Assembly: GCA_034211115.1 (NCBI GenBank)
Contig: JAXHTH010000255.1
Coordinates: 1 to 6,085, forward strand
Source of the DNA: JAXHTH01 sp034211115
GTDB lineage: Bacteria; Planctomycetota; Phycisphaerae; Phycisphaerales; SM1A02
Direction: 5' to 3'
DNA length: 6,085 bases
The notes beneath the pieces were generated by a model. The model was not told where the DNA came from and made no database searches. It worked only from the letters and a program-made list of their open reading frames with translations. Made by a program: the position numbers and the translations under genes. Shown in pieces: positions 1 through 6,085 of this stretch; the first letter of the stretch is position 1, and every line of letters begins with the position of its first letter.

Positions 1-694
1 CGGCGGCCGGGGTCGGCGGGGCCGAAGCGTTTGTCGAGGGGCGCATCGCGCGCTCGGCCGGGCGCGGCGCTTCGGCCCCCTTCGCCTCGTTGACCGAAGT
101 CGGCGGGTGGCCCTCCCGTTCGCGCGCCAACATCGTCGCGGGCCGAACGGGTCTGGTCGAATCCTGAGTCGATGGCTGATCGGCCGGTCGGGCAGCTTCA
201 CGCTCCTCAGAGGTCGGCGGCTCATTGCCCGGCTCGAGAGGCGCAAATTGCGGCGCCTGGGGCGCGGCTTGCGCGGGCGCGGCGGTTTGTTGCGCCGCCG
301 ATGTCGACGATGTCGCAGGCGCGGAGGCGGCGCGGCCGATCTTCGCCTCGCCGCCCTCCCCGGCGGGCCGGGATGCGTTATCGGACGAGGCGCGGTCGCC
401 CGCCTCCCGCGCCGGCTCTTCGCGTGCGGACGTGTTCTTCGCCGGCGCCTCGCCCCGCTCGGAGGTCGCGGGTCGGTCCGGTGACCGGTGAACATCCGGC
501 GCGGCGGGCTTGTCAGCGGCGATCGACGCCGTCTCCCGCGCCTCCGTTGCCTCCGCCGCCCCGGTCCGGTCGGCGAGACGGTCCCTGAACGACACGCGCG
601 CCGAGCGCGCGGACTCCCGCGCCGCCGACGTTCCGGGCGGCGCGGACGGGATCCGCTGGACGGGGCTAGTCAGTGTCGGAAGAGGGCTGGTCAT
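1..694 (-). CDS. fliK: Probable flagellar hook-length control protein FliK, N-terminal part (partial, 3' end beyond the window)
   Basis: I translated this frame by hand: it is open from the ATG at 694 to the left edge, 231 complete codons without a stop. FliK is exported during hook assembly, measures hook length and switches export to filament subunits. The visible part is low-complexity, rich in Ala, Pro, Arg, Glu, Ser and Thr, with one typical stretch VSFRDRLADR near residue 34; there is no cysteine and no membrane segment. That composition and the absence of structure fit the FliK N-terminal half, while the conserved C-terminal switch domain lies outside the window. The start is supported by a GGAGGA site eight bases upstream. 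The gene overlaps the end of the MotE-like gene by 29 bases in another frame, and its place after fliJ and a ylxF-like gene is the usual one for fliK. The identity rests mainly on context; an unrelated disordered protein is possible. Confidence 0.72.
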   Translation of the reverse strand, partial: MTSPLPTLTSPVQRIPSAPPGTSAARESARSARVSFRDRLADRTGAAEATEARETASIAADKPAAPDVHRSPDRPATSERGEAPAKNTSAREEPAREAGDRASSDNASRPAGEGGEAKIGRAASAPATSSTSAAQQTAAPAQAAPQAPQFAPLEPGNEPPTSEEREAARPADQPSTQDSTRPVRPATMLAREREGHPPTSVNEAKGAEAPRPAERAMRPSTNASAPPTPAA

Positions 695-1388
695 TGCCGG
701 ATTCCTCCGCAAGCACGGCTTCAAGGCCGAACGTGCGAAGTTTCTCCAGCAATTCGGTTGCCAACGCGGCCTCCTCGGCCGTCTTGAACTCGCGGAGGAT
801 CTTGCTCGCGGCCCGGGCGTTCATCGCATCGAGGTAGGCGACGACCTGGTCCTTCTCGCCATCGTCGACGAGTTCGAGGATCCACGCCTTGGCGACCTTG
901 GCCGGCGCCGACTCGTACTGCCGGACGGTCTGGAGGAACTGCTCGTCGGTGCGTCGCTCTTTCTCGGCCTCGATGCTGGCGAGCCACGCGGCGCGGGCGG
1001 TGCGGAAGGTCTGCTCGCGGCGATCGAGTTCGGCGGCCCGGGCGTCAAGCTGCCCCCGCAGCCGGGCCGTCTCCTCGCCCACCCGGGCCAGGGCCGCCTC
1101 GGTCTGATCGCGGGTGAGGGAGGCCTGCTGCACCTGAGCGGTGCTGGGCAGGGGCGGGTTTTCTTCGCGGGCGCGCGCCGCTGCCTCCGCCTGCTCGCGC
1201 GCCGCCGCCTCCGCCGCTTCCTCCGCCGCGGCCTCCTCGGCGGCGATCGTCGGCGCCAGCACCTCCCGGACGGCGTTGATGCGATCGACGTTCAGCCGCC
1301 CGCTCTGGGCGAGCCAGGCGACGAAGAGCAGAACTCCGAGCAGGTTGACCACGGCGATGAAGCTGATGACATTCCAGAGGCTCTTCAT
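666..1388 (-). CDS. MotE/YlxF-like membrane-anchored coiled-coil flagellar protein
   Basis: This 240-residue protein occupies the slot between fliJ and fliK where B. subtilis carries ylxF. Residues 8-28 form one hydrophobic N-terminal helix, so the protein is probably anchored in the inner membrane. Residues 48-76 are an Ala/Glu/Arg-rich helix, then a short Pro break at 78-81. Residues 90-150 are a second charged coiled coil. Residues 155-220 resemble the MgtE N-terminal-type helical repeat found in MotE proteins, with AWILELVDDGEKDQVVAYLDAM (169-190 region) followed by NARAASKILREF (190-201). In other bacteria, MotE proteins bind or stabilise motor parts such as MotB; this role is inferred here, not shown. 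The ATG at 1388 has an AGGGAG ribosome binding site nine bases upstream, inside the end of fliJ, and starts three bases after the fliJ stop. Stop is TAG, unlike the TGA of the other genes. The family call is probable; the exact function is open. Confidence 0.78.
   Translation of the reverse strand: MKSLWNVISFIAVVNLLGVLLFVAWLAQSGRLNVDRINAVREVLAPTIAAEEAAAEEAAEAAAREQAEAAARAREENPPLPSTAQVQQASLTRDQTEAALARVGEETARLRGQLDARAAELDRREQTFRTARAAWLASIEAEKERRTDEQFLQTVRQYESAPAKVAKAWILELVDDGEKDQVVAYLDAMNARAASKILREFKTAEEAALATELLEKLRTFGLEAVLAEESGNDQPSSDTD
703..708 (-). promoter_or_regulatory. Ribosome binding site of the fliK-like gene
   Basis: GGAGGA on the minus strand, eight bases before the ATG at 694. It lies within the coding sequence of the preceding gene and decides the start of the overlapping fliK-like frame. 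Confidence 0.75.
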
Positions 1389-1391
1389 GGA

Positions 1392-1838
1392 TCAGCGCTC
1401 CCTGCGTGCGGCGGCGTGGACGGCCAGCTCGTCCAGGGCCGCATCCTCCGCCTTGTTCAACGCCGCCTTCCACTGCGCCAGGCGACGGTCGCGCAGCAGC
1501 TCCAGTGATCGCCGCTCACGGGCGGCCTCGACGAGTTCGCCCCGCGCGGCCTCGAGTCGCTTGTGCACGCCGGCCAGCTCGAGGACCAGGCGCTCCGCTT
1601 CCCGCATGACCTGGACGGTCGAGCCGGCGTGGGCGCGGAGCGAGGGCATGTCCAGGTCGCCCACCAGCCGGTCGCGCAGCGCCGCCTTGCCCTCGACGAT
1701 GAACGCCTGCCTGCGCCGCAGCGCATCCTCCAGGTCCAGGCGCTGCCGTTCCAGCTCGGCGACCGCGCGCTGCTTCTCGCGCTCGGCGTGCCTTCGCGCC
1801 TTGAGCAGAGGTTCGAGCTTGAACCGGAATCGCGCCAT
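1392..1838 (-). CDS. fliJ: Flagellar export protein FliJ
   Basis: FliJ is the small coiled-coil stalk of the export ATPase, resembling the gamma subunit of F1; it inserts in the FliI ring and contacts the export gate protein FlhA. The 148 residues match the family's usual size (about 140-150). The N-terminus FRFKLEPLLKARR (4-16) is the typical FliJ opening, and almost the whole protein is charged, heptad-like helix rich in Ala, Arg, Glu and Leu with no cysteine or membrane segment. The start at 1838 is fixed by an in-frame stop at 1851-1853. The only purine-rich stretch upstream (GGAG, 1860-1863) lies 21 bases away, too far for a normal ribosome binding site. fliI is upstream by 92 bases and the MotE-like gene begins three bases after its TGA. 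Sequence similarity alone in this family is low, so position strengthens the call. Confidence 0.93.
   Translation of the reverse strand: MARFRFKLEPLLKARRHAEREKQRAVAELERQRLDLEDALRRRQAFIVEGKAALRDRLVGDLDMPSLRAHAGSTVQVMREAERLVLELAGVHKRLEAARGELVEAARERRSLELLRDRRLAQWKAALNKAEDAALDELAVHAAARRER
1398..1403 (-). promoter_or_regulatory. Ribosome binding site of the MotE-like gene
   Basis: AGGGAG on the minus strand, nine bases before the ATG at 1388, inside the last codons of fliJ. It supports coupled translation of the two genes. Confidence 0.65.
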
Positions 1839-1930
1839 GGTTCGTTCGAATCAACTCTTCTCCGGTATTCGACGCAGGCCGCTCGCGACTTCGCGCCCGT
1901 CATCGACCGCCCTTCTCCTCCGGCACCCGC
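1839..1930. other. 92-base non-coding gap between fliI and fliJ
   Basis: No supported gene, terminator or promoter is visible. The only start-like purine run (GGAG) is 21 bases from the fliJ ATG. The gap interrupts an otherwise coupled fliH-fliI and fliJ-MotE-like arrangement. Confidence 0.6.
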
Positions 1931-3310
1931 TCACGCCCGCCCCGCATTCCGCCGGGCGGTGGCGTGTTCGGCATACCGCTTCTCCGCCTCCATCGACAGC
2001 TCGATCAGGCCGCGGCAGGTCTGGGCGTACTCGGCCTTCTCATCCGTCTCCTGCTGCAGGAACGCATCGATGGCTTCCTTCATCTCGATCGCGACATCGC
2101 AGTCCGGGTTCGACCCGCGGGCGTAGGCGCCGATGTTGATCAGCTCCTCGGCCTCGGCGTGGGCGGCGATGAGGCGCAGCACCGTCCGACGCGCCGCGAT
2201 GTGCGGCCTGTCACAGACATCATCGGCCACGCGGGAGACCGATTCGAGCACATCCACCGCCGGGTAATGCCCGCGCGCGGCGAGGCGGCGTGAGAGGGCC
2301 GCGTGCCCGTCGAGAATCCCCCGCGCCGCATCGGAGATCGGCTCCGTCAGGTCATCGCCCTCCACGAGCACGGCATAGAGCCCGGTGATCGAGCCCCCCT
2401 GCTCCAGGGCCCCGGCCCGCTCCAGCAGCCGTGGCATCATCGCGAACACCGACGGCGTGTAGCCCTTCGTCGCCGGCTGCTCACCCACCGTCAGGCCGAT
2501 CTGACGCTGCGCCTGCGCCAGGCGGGTGATCGAGTCCATCATCAGCATGACATCCGCGCCCAGCTCGCGGAAGTACTCGGCCACGGCGCAGGCCACGGAG
2601 GCGGCGCGGACGCGCAGCAGAGGCGATTCATCGCTGGTGGCGACGACGAGCACCGATCGCACCAGCCCCTCTTCGCCCAGCGCGGTCTCGAGGAAGTCGC
2701 GCACCTCCTTGCCCCGCTCGCCCACGAGGGCGATCACGTTCACATCCGCGCTTGTGTTGCGGGCGACGATGGCCAGCAGGGTCGACTTGCCGATGCCGGG
2801 GCCGGAGAAGACGCCCATCCGCTGGCCCTTGCCGATGGTCGCCATCGCGTCCACGGCGCGCACGCCCGTCGGAAGCGGCTCGTCGATGCGCTTGCGGTCC
2901 AGCGCGCGGGTGGGCGCGGGATTGAGGGGCATGGCGACGGTGTCGGTCAGCGGCCCTTCGCCATCGAGCGGCCGGCCCAGGCCGTCGACGATCCGGCCCA
3001 GCAGGCTCCGGCCAACTTGGACGGTCTGGGCCGTCTGCTCGCCCTCGATGCGCATGCCCGGCGCGATGCCATCGTTGGCGTCGAAGAGCATGACCACGCT
3101 GCGGGGGCCGTCGAAGCCGATCACCTCGCCGCGGACCGGCGATTCGCCGGCCTCGGCGCCGCCGCGCCGCCGCACCTGCACCAGCGCCCCCACGGGCAGG
3201 GGCAGGTCGTCGGCGAGCAGGCTCAGGCCGCGCACGGAGGCGACGGCGCCGATGATCTGCCGGCTCTCCACCCGCCGCAGCGTCTGGATCTTCCCGCCGA
3301 GCACGCTCAT
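1931..3310 (-). CDS. fliI: Flagellum-specific export ATPase FliI
   Basis: FliI hydrolyses ATP to help unfold and feed rod, hook and filament subunits into the flagellar export gate. It is an F1-beta-like hexameric ATPase of the cytoplasm. The 459 residues match the family's usual length. Visible motifs are the Walker A loop SGPGIGKST at 169-177 (Lys175), the catalytic-glutamate segment LVGERGKEV (Glu198), Walker B DVMLMMDS at 253-260 (Asp259), and the conserved YTPSVFAMMPRL at 284-295. The N-terminal beta-barrel (about 20-95) and the C-terminal helical domain (about 360-459) are present, so the gene looks intact. The ATG at 3310 overlaps the fliH stop as ATGA and has an AGGAGGG ribosome binding site six bases upstream. 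A 92-base gap follows before fliJ. Paralogues in type III secretion (SctN) are similar, but the flanking fliF, fliG and fliH settle the flagellar assignment. Confidence 0.98.
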   Translation of the reverse strand: MSVLGGKIQTLRRVESRQIIGAVASVRGLSLLADDLPLPVGALVQVRRRGGAEAGESPVRGEVIGFDGPRSVVMLFDANDGIAPGMRIEGEQTAQTVQVGRSLLGRIVDGLGRPLDGEGPLTDTVAMPLNPAPTRALDRKRIDEPLPTGVRAVDAMATIGKGQRMGVFSGPGIGKSTLLAIVARNTSADVNVIALVGERGKEVRDFLETALGEEGLVRSVLVVATSDESPLLRVRAASVACAVAEYFRELGADVMLMMDSITRLAQAQRQIGLTVGEQPATKGYTPSVFAMMPRLLERAGALEQGGSITGLYAVLVEGDDLTEPISDAARGILDGHAALSRRLAARGHYPAVDVLESVSRVADDVCDRPHIAARRTVLRLIAAHAEAEELINIGAYARGSNPDCDVAIEMKEAIDAFLQQETDEKAEYAQTCRGLIELSMEAEKRYAEHATARRNAGRA

Positions 3311-4107
3311 GAGTCGCCCTCCTCATCGGTCGGCTCGTCCGACTCGGCTTCGTCAAGCGCGGGCAGACCCGGCGTGGCCTCGCTCGTCGGCGCTTCCTCC
3401 GCCCGGTCGTCGCGCTCCGGCAGCAGCGTCCGCACGATGCGATCGATCTGGTTCTCGATGGTGGCGTCGACGAGCCCGTCGCCGGTGCGGATGACGCATC
3501 CGCCGGGCGTGATCGAGGCGTCCTCGGCGATGTCGGCGTGCTCGCAACGGGTCAGCTCGGCGAGCAGCGTCGGCAGCACTGCCTCCACGAGCGGGCGATC
3601 GTCGGGGTGGATGACGACGGTCATCATTGAAGGCCGGCTGAGCAGGGCCAGGCTCTCGCGAAGCTGATCCTCGATGACCGTCCGATCCAGCTCGATGACG
3701 CGGCCGATGACCTTGCGCCCCATGGCCAGGGCGAAAGCGAGCACATCCTCCCGGGCGGCGAGGAACATCGCGCGGCGCTGCTCCTCCCAGCGCTTCAGCG
3801 CTTCGGTGAACGACTGGGAGAGCGCATTGAACCGATCCCGATACTCCTCGCTCGTGCTTTGACGACCCTCCTCCTCGCCCCGCGTGCGGCCCTCGGTGAG
3901 GCCGCGCTCGACCCCCTCCGCGTGGCCGCGCTCGGCGGCGCCGTCGATGAGCGACTGCGCCTCGGCGCGGGCGTCGGCGACGATGCGCCCGGCCTCCGCG
4001 CGCGCCTCGTCGATGATCTCCTCGGCCTGCCGATTGAGATCACCCAGATCAAGCACGACCGCGTGCCTGACGACCCGAGCCGAGTTGGCGCCTTTGATCA
4101 ACGGCAT
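3307..4107 (-). CDS. fliH: Flagellar export ATPase regulator FliH
   Basis: FliH binds FliI, restrains its ATPase activity and docks it at the export apparatus and C ring. The 266 residues fit the FliH/YscL/HrpE family, being slightly long (E. coli 235). Residues 25-60 are an Ala/Glu/Arg-rich helix. Residues 61-81 hold six glycines at exact four-residue spacing (G61, G65, G69, G73, G77, G81), the family's GxxxG hallmark. The C-terminal domain, about 110-230, includes the conserved PGGCVIRTGDGLVDATIE segment at 201-218. Residues 231-266 are an acidic, probably disordered tail rich in Asp and Glu. I chose the ATG at 4107 because the reading frame meets a stop at 4132-4134 just upstream and no other ATG intervenes; no clear Shine-Dalgarno precedes it. 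Its TGA overlaps the fliI ATG by four bases, so translational coupling of the two partners is likely. Sequence motif and context agree. Confidence 0.95.
   Translation of the reverse strand: MPLIKGANSARVVRHAVVLDLGDLNRQAEEIIDEARAEAGRIVADARAEAQSLIDGAAERGHAEGVERGLTEGRTRGEEEGRQSTSEEYRDRFNALSQSFTEALKRWEEQRRAMFLAAREDVLAFALAMGRKVIGRVIELDRTVIEDQLRESLALLSRPSMMTVVIHPDDRPLVEAVLPTLLAELTRCEHADIAEDASITPGGCVIRTGDGLVDATIENQIDRIVRTLLPERDDRAEEAPTSEATPGLPALDEAESDEPTDEEGDS
3317..3323 (-). promoter_or_regulatory. Ribosome binding site of fliI
   Basis: AGGAGGG on the minus strand, six bases before the ATG at 3310 and within the acidic-tail codons of fliH. It supports the start that overlaps the fliH stop. Confidence 0.75.
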
Positions 4108-4127
4108 ACGACACGCCAGGAATTCAA

Positions 4128-4151
4128 AACGTCAGAACGTCGAAACGTCGA
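4128..4151. repeat. Three-copy 8-base tandem repeat upstream of fliH
   Basis: On the plus strand the units are AACGTCAG, AACGTCGA and AACGTCGA, end to end; one base differs per position in the first unit only at its last two bases. Related GTCGAA fragments continue to about 4167. It lies 20 bases before the fliH start, in the non-coding gap. Function unknown; it could be a regulator site or neutral slippage repeat. Confidence 0.7.
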
Positions 4152-4263
4152 AGCCCGAGAGTCGAAAGCCGACCTGTGATCGCGCACACCTCGCCGCTTG
4201 CAGCGCAGCACACCCCCGCGCGCCGGCGCAGCTCCACAAACCCATCCCATCCCCTGTGCGCAT

Positions 4264-4287
4264 GAGCCGATGTGCCGATGTGCCAAT
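4264..4287. repeat. Three-copy 8-base tandem repeat next to the fliG stop
   Basis: On the plus strand the units are GAGCCGAT, GTGCCGAT and GTGCCAAT. On the transcribed sense strand they read ATTGGCAC, ATCGGCAC, ATCGGCTC, beginning just after the fliG TGA (4289-4291). It has the same period as the other repeat in this gap but a different sequence. Function unknown. Confidence 0.7.
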
Positions 4288-4288
4288 G

Positions 4289-5323
4289 TCATACGACCAG
4301 GTCCTTCTCCCCGCCTCGGCCGGCGATGATGATCTCGCCCGCCTCCTCGAGGCGTCGGACGACGTCGACGATCCGCTGCTGGGCGGCCTCGACGTCGCTG
4401 AGCCGCACCGGGCCCATGTACTCCATGTCCTCCTTGATGAGATCCGAGGCGCGGGCGGACATGTTGGAGAAGATCTTCTCCTTCAGCTCGTCGCTGGCCG
4501 TCTTCAGGGCCATGCACAGCTCGTCGTTGTCGATCTCCTTGAGCACCGCCTGGATGCCCTTGTCGTTCACCATGAGGATGTCCTCGAAGACGAACATGAG
4601 GCGTCGGATCTGCTCGACGAGATCCGGGTCCTCCGCCTCGATGCCTTCGAGGATCGACTTCTCCGTGGTCCGGTCGCAGAGGTTGAGCACCTCGGCGACG
4701 GTCTCCACGCCGCCCACCTTCTCCATGGAGTGGGTGAGCATGCTCGAGAGCCGCGACTCCAGGCCGTGCTCGACCTGCTGGATCACGTCCGGGTTCGTCT
4801 GCTCCATGTTCGCCACGCGGCGAACGACCTCGATCTGCTTCTGCTCGGGCAGGCCCACCAGGATCTCCGAGGCCTTGTGATGGTTGAGGTGGCTGATGAT
4901 GAGGGCGATCGTCTGCGGGTGCTCGTCCTGGATGAACGTGAGCAGGTTCTCGCTCTCGGCCTTCTGGAGGAAGGAGAAGGGCGTCTTCTGCACCTGGGTC
5001 TGGATCTGGCTGATGACCTTGTCGGCGAGCTTGCCGTCCAGGGAGTCCTTGAGCAGCATGCGGGCGTAATCGAGCCCGCCCTCCTTGGCGTACTGGGAGG
5101 CGAGGCGGAGTGAGTGGAACTCCTCGACGACCTTTTCGGCGAGGTCGCGGGGCACTTCGCCCAGCGAGGCGAGCTGGCGGGTCACCTCCTCGACCAGCTC
5201 GGTGGGCAGCTCCTTGAGGATCGCGCCGGCCGCTTCGTGATCGAGGCTGAGCAGGAGGATCGCCGCCTTGGCGATCCCGCTCAGTTCGTCGATGGAAGAG
5301 GGCAGTTTCTGTCCGGGCCGCAT
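4289..5323 (-). CDS. fliG: Flagellar motor switch protein FliG
   Basis: FliG is the rotor protein that binds the FliF tail, contacts FliM, and receives torque from the stator on the cytoplasmic face. The 344 residues are a complete, normal length (E. coli 331). The N-terminal FliF-binding domain is about 1-100. The middle domain carries the EHPQT motif at 134-138, and a Gly-Gly hinge lies at 204-205. The C-terminal domain has the MFVF motif at 243-246. By my hand alignment, the torque-helix charged residues of E. coli FliG (K264, R281, D288, D289, R297) correspond to K274, R291, E298, D299 and R307. All are retained as charge, with Glu replacing the first Asp, and the offset is a constant ten. 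The ATG at 5323 has an AAGGA-type ribosome binding site seven bases upstream. fliF lies 21 bases upstream and fliH follows after an unusually long 181-base gap. Stop is TGA. Identification is secure. Confidence 0.98.
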   Translation of the reverse strand: MRPGQKLPSSIDELSGIAKAAILLLSLDHEAAGAILKELPTELVEEVTRQLASLGEVPRDLAEKVVEEFHSLRLASQYAKEGGLDYARMLLKDSLDGKLADKVISQIQTQVQKTPFSFLQKAESENLLTFIQDEHPQTIALIISHLNHHKASEILVGLPEQKQIEVVRRVANMEQTNPDVIQQVEHGLESRLSSMLTHSMEKVGGVETVAEVLNLCDRTTEKSILEGIEAEDPDLVEQIRRLMFVFEDILMVNDKGIQAVLKEIDNDELCMALKTASDELKEKIFSNMSARASDLIKEDMEYMGPVRLSDVEAAQQRIVDVVRRLEEAGEIIIAGRGGEKDLVV

Positions 5324-5330
5324 GAACGTG

Positions 5331-5338
5331 TCCTTCCC
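5331..5338 (-). promoter_or_regulatory. Ribosome binding site of fliG
   Basis: GGGAAGGA on the minus strand, seven bases before the ATG at 5323 in the short fliF-fliG gap. It confirms the fliG start. Confidence 0.7.
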
Positions 5339-5344
5339 AAGGCG

Positions 5345-6085
5345 TCAGTCGTTGTGGCGCATCCATTTGCGGAGGAGGCTGGCCGCCTCCGCCGGTGTGT
5401 TGACGGCCAGCTGGTTGATCTGCTCGAGCATCTGCTGTCGTCGCAGGTCCTCCTCGCCGATCTCCACGCCCTCCATGGCGGCGATGGTCTCGCTCGCCTC
5501 GCCGACGACGTCCGCGTCGGCCTGGGCGAGGGCGGGGGGAATGCCCACGAGTTCCTCGGCCGAGGGCATCTCCTCCTCGCGCCCCGCCGCCTTGCGCACC
5601 ATCATGAACATCAGCAGCAGGCTGAGCAGGGCCAGGGCCCCCAGGCCCACGGACTTGATGACGCGGTCGCTGACGAGTCCGCCGGCGATGCCGCCGGCCC
5701 CGCCCGCGCCGCCGGCGGCGCCGCCGCCGCCGAGGGTGCCCAGTCCCGCGCCGGCGACGTCGTGAAACATGCTGACCACGACGGTCCCCGTCACCGCGCC
5801 CTCGACGGGGCCGGTGTCGATGAGCGGCTCGACGAGCTGCCTGATTTCGTCCGTCTCGTTCTTCACGAGGGTGGCGAGGGTGGCCGGGTCGGGTTCGGCC
5901 TCCTCGTCGCCCTGCTCATCGCGGTAGAGGTTGACGAAGTAGGACTTGGGCACGAGCACCGAGGCGTTGATCTGCATCGCGTAGCCCTTGGGATCGCGGA
6001 CCTGGCTGTCCGTGCTCGGGAACGCGGGCACCATCTTCACCTCCGAGTCGGTGCTGCTCATCGACTCGCCTCGCCCGGAGGTTGA
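5345..6085 (-). CDS. fliF: Flagellar MS-ring protein FliF, C-terminal part (partial, 5' end beyond the window)
   Basis: FliF builds the MS ring in the inner membrane, the base on which the rotor and export gate assemble. The frame is open to the right edge: eight codons precede the first ATG at 6061. That ATG is therefore probably internal, because FliF is normally over 500 residues and only about 246 are present. Counting from that Met, residues 31-45 (ASVLVPKSYFVNLY region) resemble the FliF periplasmic ring segment. Residues 104-128 are a Gly/Ala-rich linker. Residues about 134-155 form one hydrophobic membrane helix followed by a basic stop (RKAAGR). The cytoplasmic tail ends in a helix (MLEQINQLAVNTPAEAASLLRKWM, split here at residues 211-234) that matches the FliG-binding C-terminus of the family. 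The following gene is fliG, 21 bases downstream, which supports the call. Stop is TGA. The identity is well supported by tail, membrane helix and context together; the N-terminal membrane helix and most of the ring domains are not in the window. Confidence 0.9.
   Translation of the reverse strand, partial: STSGRGESMSSTDSEVKMVPAFPSTDSQVRDPKGYAMQINASVLVPKSYFVNLYRDEQGDEEAEPDPATLATLVKNETDEIRQLVEPLIDTGPVEGAVTGTVVVSMFHDVAGAGLGTLGGGGAAGGAGGAGGIAGGLVSDRVIKSVGLGALALLSLLLMFMMVRKAAGREEEMPSAEELVGIPPALAQADADVVGEASETIAAMEGVEIGEEDLRRQQMLEQINQLAVNTPAEAASLLRKWMRHND

Larger units (their letters stand above)
4108..4288. other. 181-base non-coding gap between fliG and fliH
   Basis: This is the longest gap in an otherwise tight gene run. 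I see no convincing reading frame, no stem-loop with a U-tract, and no convincing promoter. It holds the two 8-base repeats near its ends and a perfect ten-base palindrome GCGCCGGCGC at 4220-4229. The part next to fliH is less GC-rich than the rest of the window. A secondary promoter for fliH onward, or an mRNA processing site, is possible but not shown. Confidence 0.7.

Noticed and set aside
510..1508. Long plus-strand reading frames (for example 510-1508, 2303-3667, 3884-5113, 5114-6085)
   Set aside because: They lie opposite well-identified flagellar genes, have biased Arg/Ala/His/Gly composition and no recognisable domain. Long antisense frames are expected in GC-rich DNA.
1839..1856. A tRNA T-loop-like string (GTTCGAATC-like) before fliJ
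   Set aside because: No acceptor stem, anticodon arm or CCA-side pairing can be found around it.
4220..4229. Perfect palindrome GCGCCGGCGC as a terminator
   Set aside because: It has no loop and no following T-run on either strand; short GC palindromes are common at this base composition.
4272..4288. Sigma-54 promoter suggested by TGGCAC on the minus strand after fliG
   Set aside because: The TGGCAC is part of the 8-base repeat and the required TTGC element is not found at the right distance.
1..6085. A wholly new biological system in this window
   Set aside because: Every gene fits the conserved flagellar fliF-to-fliK order. No defence, mobile, CRISPR or biosynthetic element is visible.

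Overview
The window is a run of flagellar basal-body and export genes, all read from the minus strand, so transcription runs from high to low coordinates. In transcription order it holds: the C-terminal part of fliF (MS ring, cut by the right edge), fliG (rotor/switch), fliH (export ATPase regulator), fliI (export ATPase), fliJ (export stalk), a MotE/YlxF-like membrane-anchored coiled-coil protein, and the N-terminal part of a probable fliK (hook-length control, cut by the left edge). The order fliF-G-H-I-J-(ylxF/motE)-fliK matches the classic bacterial fla/che operon, for example that of Bacillus subtilis.

Layout: 6085-5345 is fliF (partial). 5323-4289 is fliG, after a 21-base gap with a good ribosome binding site. 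4288-4108 is the largest non-coding gap, 181 bases, with two separate three-copy 8-base tandem repeats, one near each end. 4107-3307 is fliH and 3310-1931 is fliI, which overlap by four bases (ATGA). 1930-1839 is a 92-base gap. 1838-1392 is fliJ and 1388-666 is the MotE-like gene, three bases apart. 694-1 is the fliK-like reading frame, which overlaps the MotE-like gene by 29 bases. It is easily overlooked because it has no stop inside the window and its product is low in complexity.

How the genes work together: FliF forms the MS ring in the inner membrane, and its C-terminal tail holds FliG, the rotor protein that receives torque from the stator. FliH, FliI and FliJ form the cytoplasmic ATPase complex that delivers rod, hook and filament subunits to the export gate. 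FliK, itself exported, measures the hook and switches export specificity. The MotE-like protein probably acts at the membrane near the motor or export apparatus.

Organism: very GC-rich DNA, five of six visible stop codons TGA, a divergent FliF with a Gly/Ala-rich periplasmic linker, and the FliH N-terminus together suggest a high-GC flagellated Gram-negative-type bacterium. Planctomycetota (Phycisphaerae-like) is my best guess, but this rests on an impression of the sequences and is not proven. Nothing here points to a wholly new system: it is an ordinary core flagellar operon with some unusual details.
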